This document shows positions 6,213 through 7,040 of a stretch of DNA of 7,040 nucleotides, in pieces. The notes under the pieces are model-generated. The model ran no database searches, was not told the origin of the DNA, and saw only the letters and a program-made list of their open reading frames with translations. This DNA comes from UMGS1781 sp045628105. GTDB taxonomy: Bacteria > Bacillota > Clostridia > TANB77 > CAG-508. The translations under genes were made by a program, and so were the position numbers. The stretch is taken from the NCBI GenBank assembly GCA_045628105.1, contig JAZQOX010000035.1, positions 1 through 7,040 of the forward strand, written 5' to 3'. How positions within the stretch are numbered: the stretch's first letter is position 1; each line of letters opens with the position of its first letter.

Positions 6213-7040
6213 TTATATAGCATATAAGCCAATTATGCATAGCATTAATGTAAATATGCAAAATATTGAAACTACTTTATTTTCCTTCCATCCAGATAAT
6301 TCAAAATGATGATGTAATGGAGCCATTTTAAATAATCTCTTTCCTCCAGTTTTCTTAAAATATGCAACCTGTAAAACTACAGATACTGTTTCAACTACAG
6401 GAATTGCCGCAATTATTAATAATATAAGTGGCATTTGTAAATATAACGCCATTGCTGATATTACTCCTCCTAATAGAAGTGAACCTGTATCTCCCATAAA
6501 TACTTGTGCAGTATTTAAATTAAATATCAAAAATCCAAGACATGCTCCAACTATTATACTTCCAAATACAACTATTTCCTTCACATCCAAAATAATTGCA
6601 ATTACGGTTAAACATGTTGTTATAATTGCAGATACGCTCGTACTAAGTCCATCAATTCCATCTGTTAAATTTACTGCATTTGTTGTTCCAAGCATAACCA
6701 TTATAGCAAAAGGAATATACACTAAAACTGGTAAAATTAATTGTTGTTTTGTAAATGGAATTATTGTAGTTGTTCCTATTTTAACACCCTTAAGTAAATA
6801 CAATGTAAATAAAACTGCTATAATTAATAACCCAAACATTTTGCTTGATGGTTTTAACCCTTTTGTGTTTTGCAAAACTAATTTTTTATAATCATCTATA
6901 AATCCTATTAATCCAAAACCTATTGATATTAATAGTAAAGGGAATAACTTTTTCCCAACTGCTGCATCTGTTCTTAAATAATATATATAACCACCTATTG
7001 TACCTATAATAATGCCAGCTGCAATTATTATTCCTCCCAT
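6213..7040 (-). CDS. mraY: MraY, phospho-MurNAc-pentapeptide transferase (5' end outside window)
   Basis: MraY transfers phospho-MurNAc-pentapeptide from UDP to undecaprenyl phosphate, making lipid I in the membrane. The visible 275 residues hold the core and C-terminus: FGLIGFIDDYKK with the Asp pair (window residues 49-50), GLKPSSKM, TNAVNLTDGIDGL (120-132), FNLNTAQVFMGDTGS (173-187) and the MraY-specific MAPLHHHFELSGW (239-251), separated by hydrophobic membrane segments. The Asp residues and the HHH cluster are those required for Mg2+ and substrate binding in the family. The Met at the window edge corresponds to the conserved internal 'TPTMGG' position, so about 45-50 N-terminal residues lie beyond base 7040. 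The stop is TAA, and ftsW starts 58 nt later. Confidence 0.97.
   Translation of the reverse strand: MGGIIIAAGIIIGTIGGYIYYLRTDAAVGKKLFPLLLISIGFGLIGFIDDYKKLVLQNTKGLKPSSKMFGLLIIAVLFTLYLLKGVKIGTTTIIPFTKQQLILPVLVYIPFAIMVMLGTTNAVNLTDGIDGLSTSVSAIITTCLTVIAIILDVKEIVVFGSIIVGACLGFLIFNLNTAQVFMGDTGSLLLGGVISAMALYLQMPLILLIIAAIPVVETVSVVLQVAYFKKTGGKRLFKMAPLHHHFELSGWKENKVVSIFCIFTLMLCIIGLYAI

Noticed and set aside
7038..7040. ATG at the window edge as the start of mraY
   Set aside because: MGG here matches the conserved internal 'TPTMGG' of MraY; the family has about 45-50 residues before it, so the gene continues outside the window.

Overview
The window is a strongly AT-rich stretch (the individual 60-base lines I counted are about 23-32% G+C). 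All supported genes lie on the minus strand, so the biological reading direction is from base 7040 down to base 1. Good Shine-Dalgarno sequences (GGAG type), tight gene packing, Lys/Ile/Asn/Glu-rich proteins and the cell-wall gene set suggest a low-GC Firmicute, most likely a Clostridia-like or related, possibly uncultured, gut lineage. The lineage is an inference; no rRNA or other marker is present.

Upstream part (7040 to 3849): a piece of the division and cell wall (dcw) cluster in the order mraY (5' end outside the window) - ftsW/spoVE - murG. Together these cover the membrane steps of peptidoglycan synthesis. MraY makes lipid I, MurG adds GlcNAc to give lipid II, and the SEDS protein FtsW polymerises glycan strands from lipid II. 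The gaps are 58 and 14 nt, each downstream gene has its own ribosome binding site, and the layout looks like one operon. murD, often found between mraY and ftsW/spoVE, is absent there. Two RNA hairpins sit at the gene junctions: a weak terminator-like one in the mraY-ftsW gap, and an unusually GC-rich 26-nt one formed by the last codons of ftsW, just before the murG ribosome binding site.

Downstream part (3799 to 1): one very long open frame, 1266 codons visible without a stop and running off the window. It starts 49 nt after murG with its own ribosome binding site. It encodes a multidomain protein with an N-terminal region that resembles an ADP-ribosyltransferase-like (ART) fold, about 440 residues with no recognised domain, a superfamily 2 helicase/ATPase core (GAGKS, DEAH, TATP, NEGLH and QQLGR motifs), and the beginning of a C-terminal array of 92-residue repeats. 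The two visible repeat copies are nearly identical in DNA. This gene is not a cell-wall gene and is the most unusual item in the window: a large accessory helicase, possibly for defence or for a mobile element, placed behind murG. The plus-strand open frames over 33-3732 are antisense shadows of it.

No tRNA, rRNA, CRISPR array, insertion sequence or plus-strand gene could be supported.
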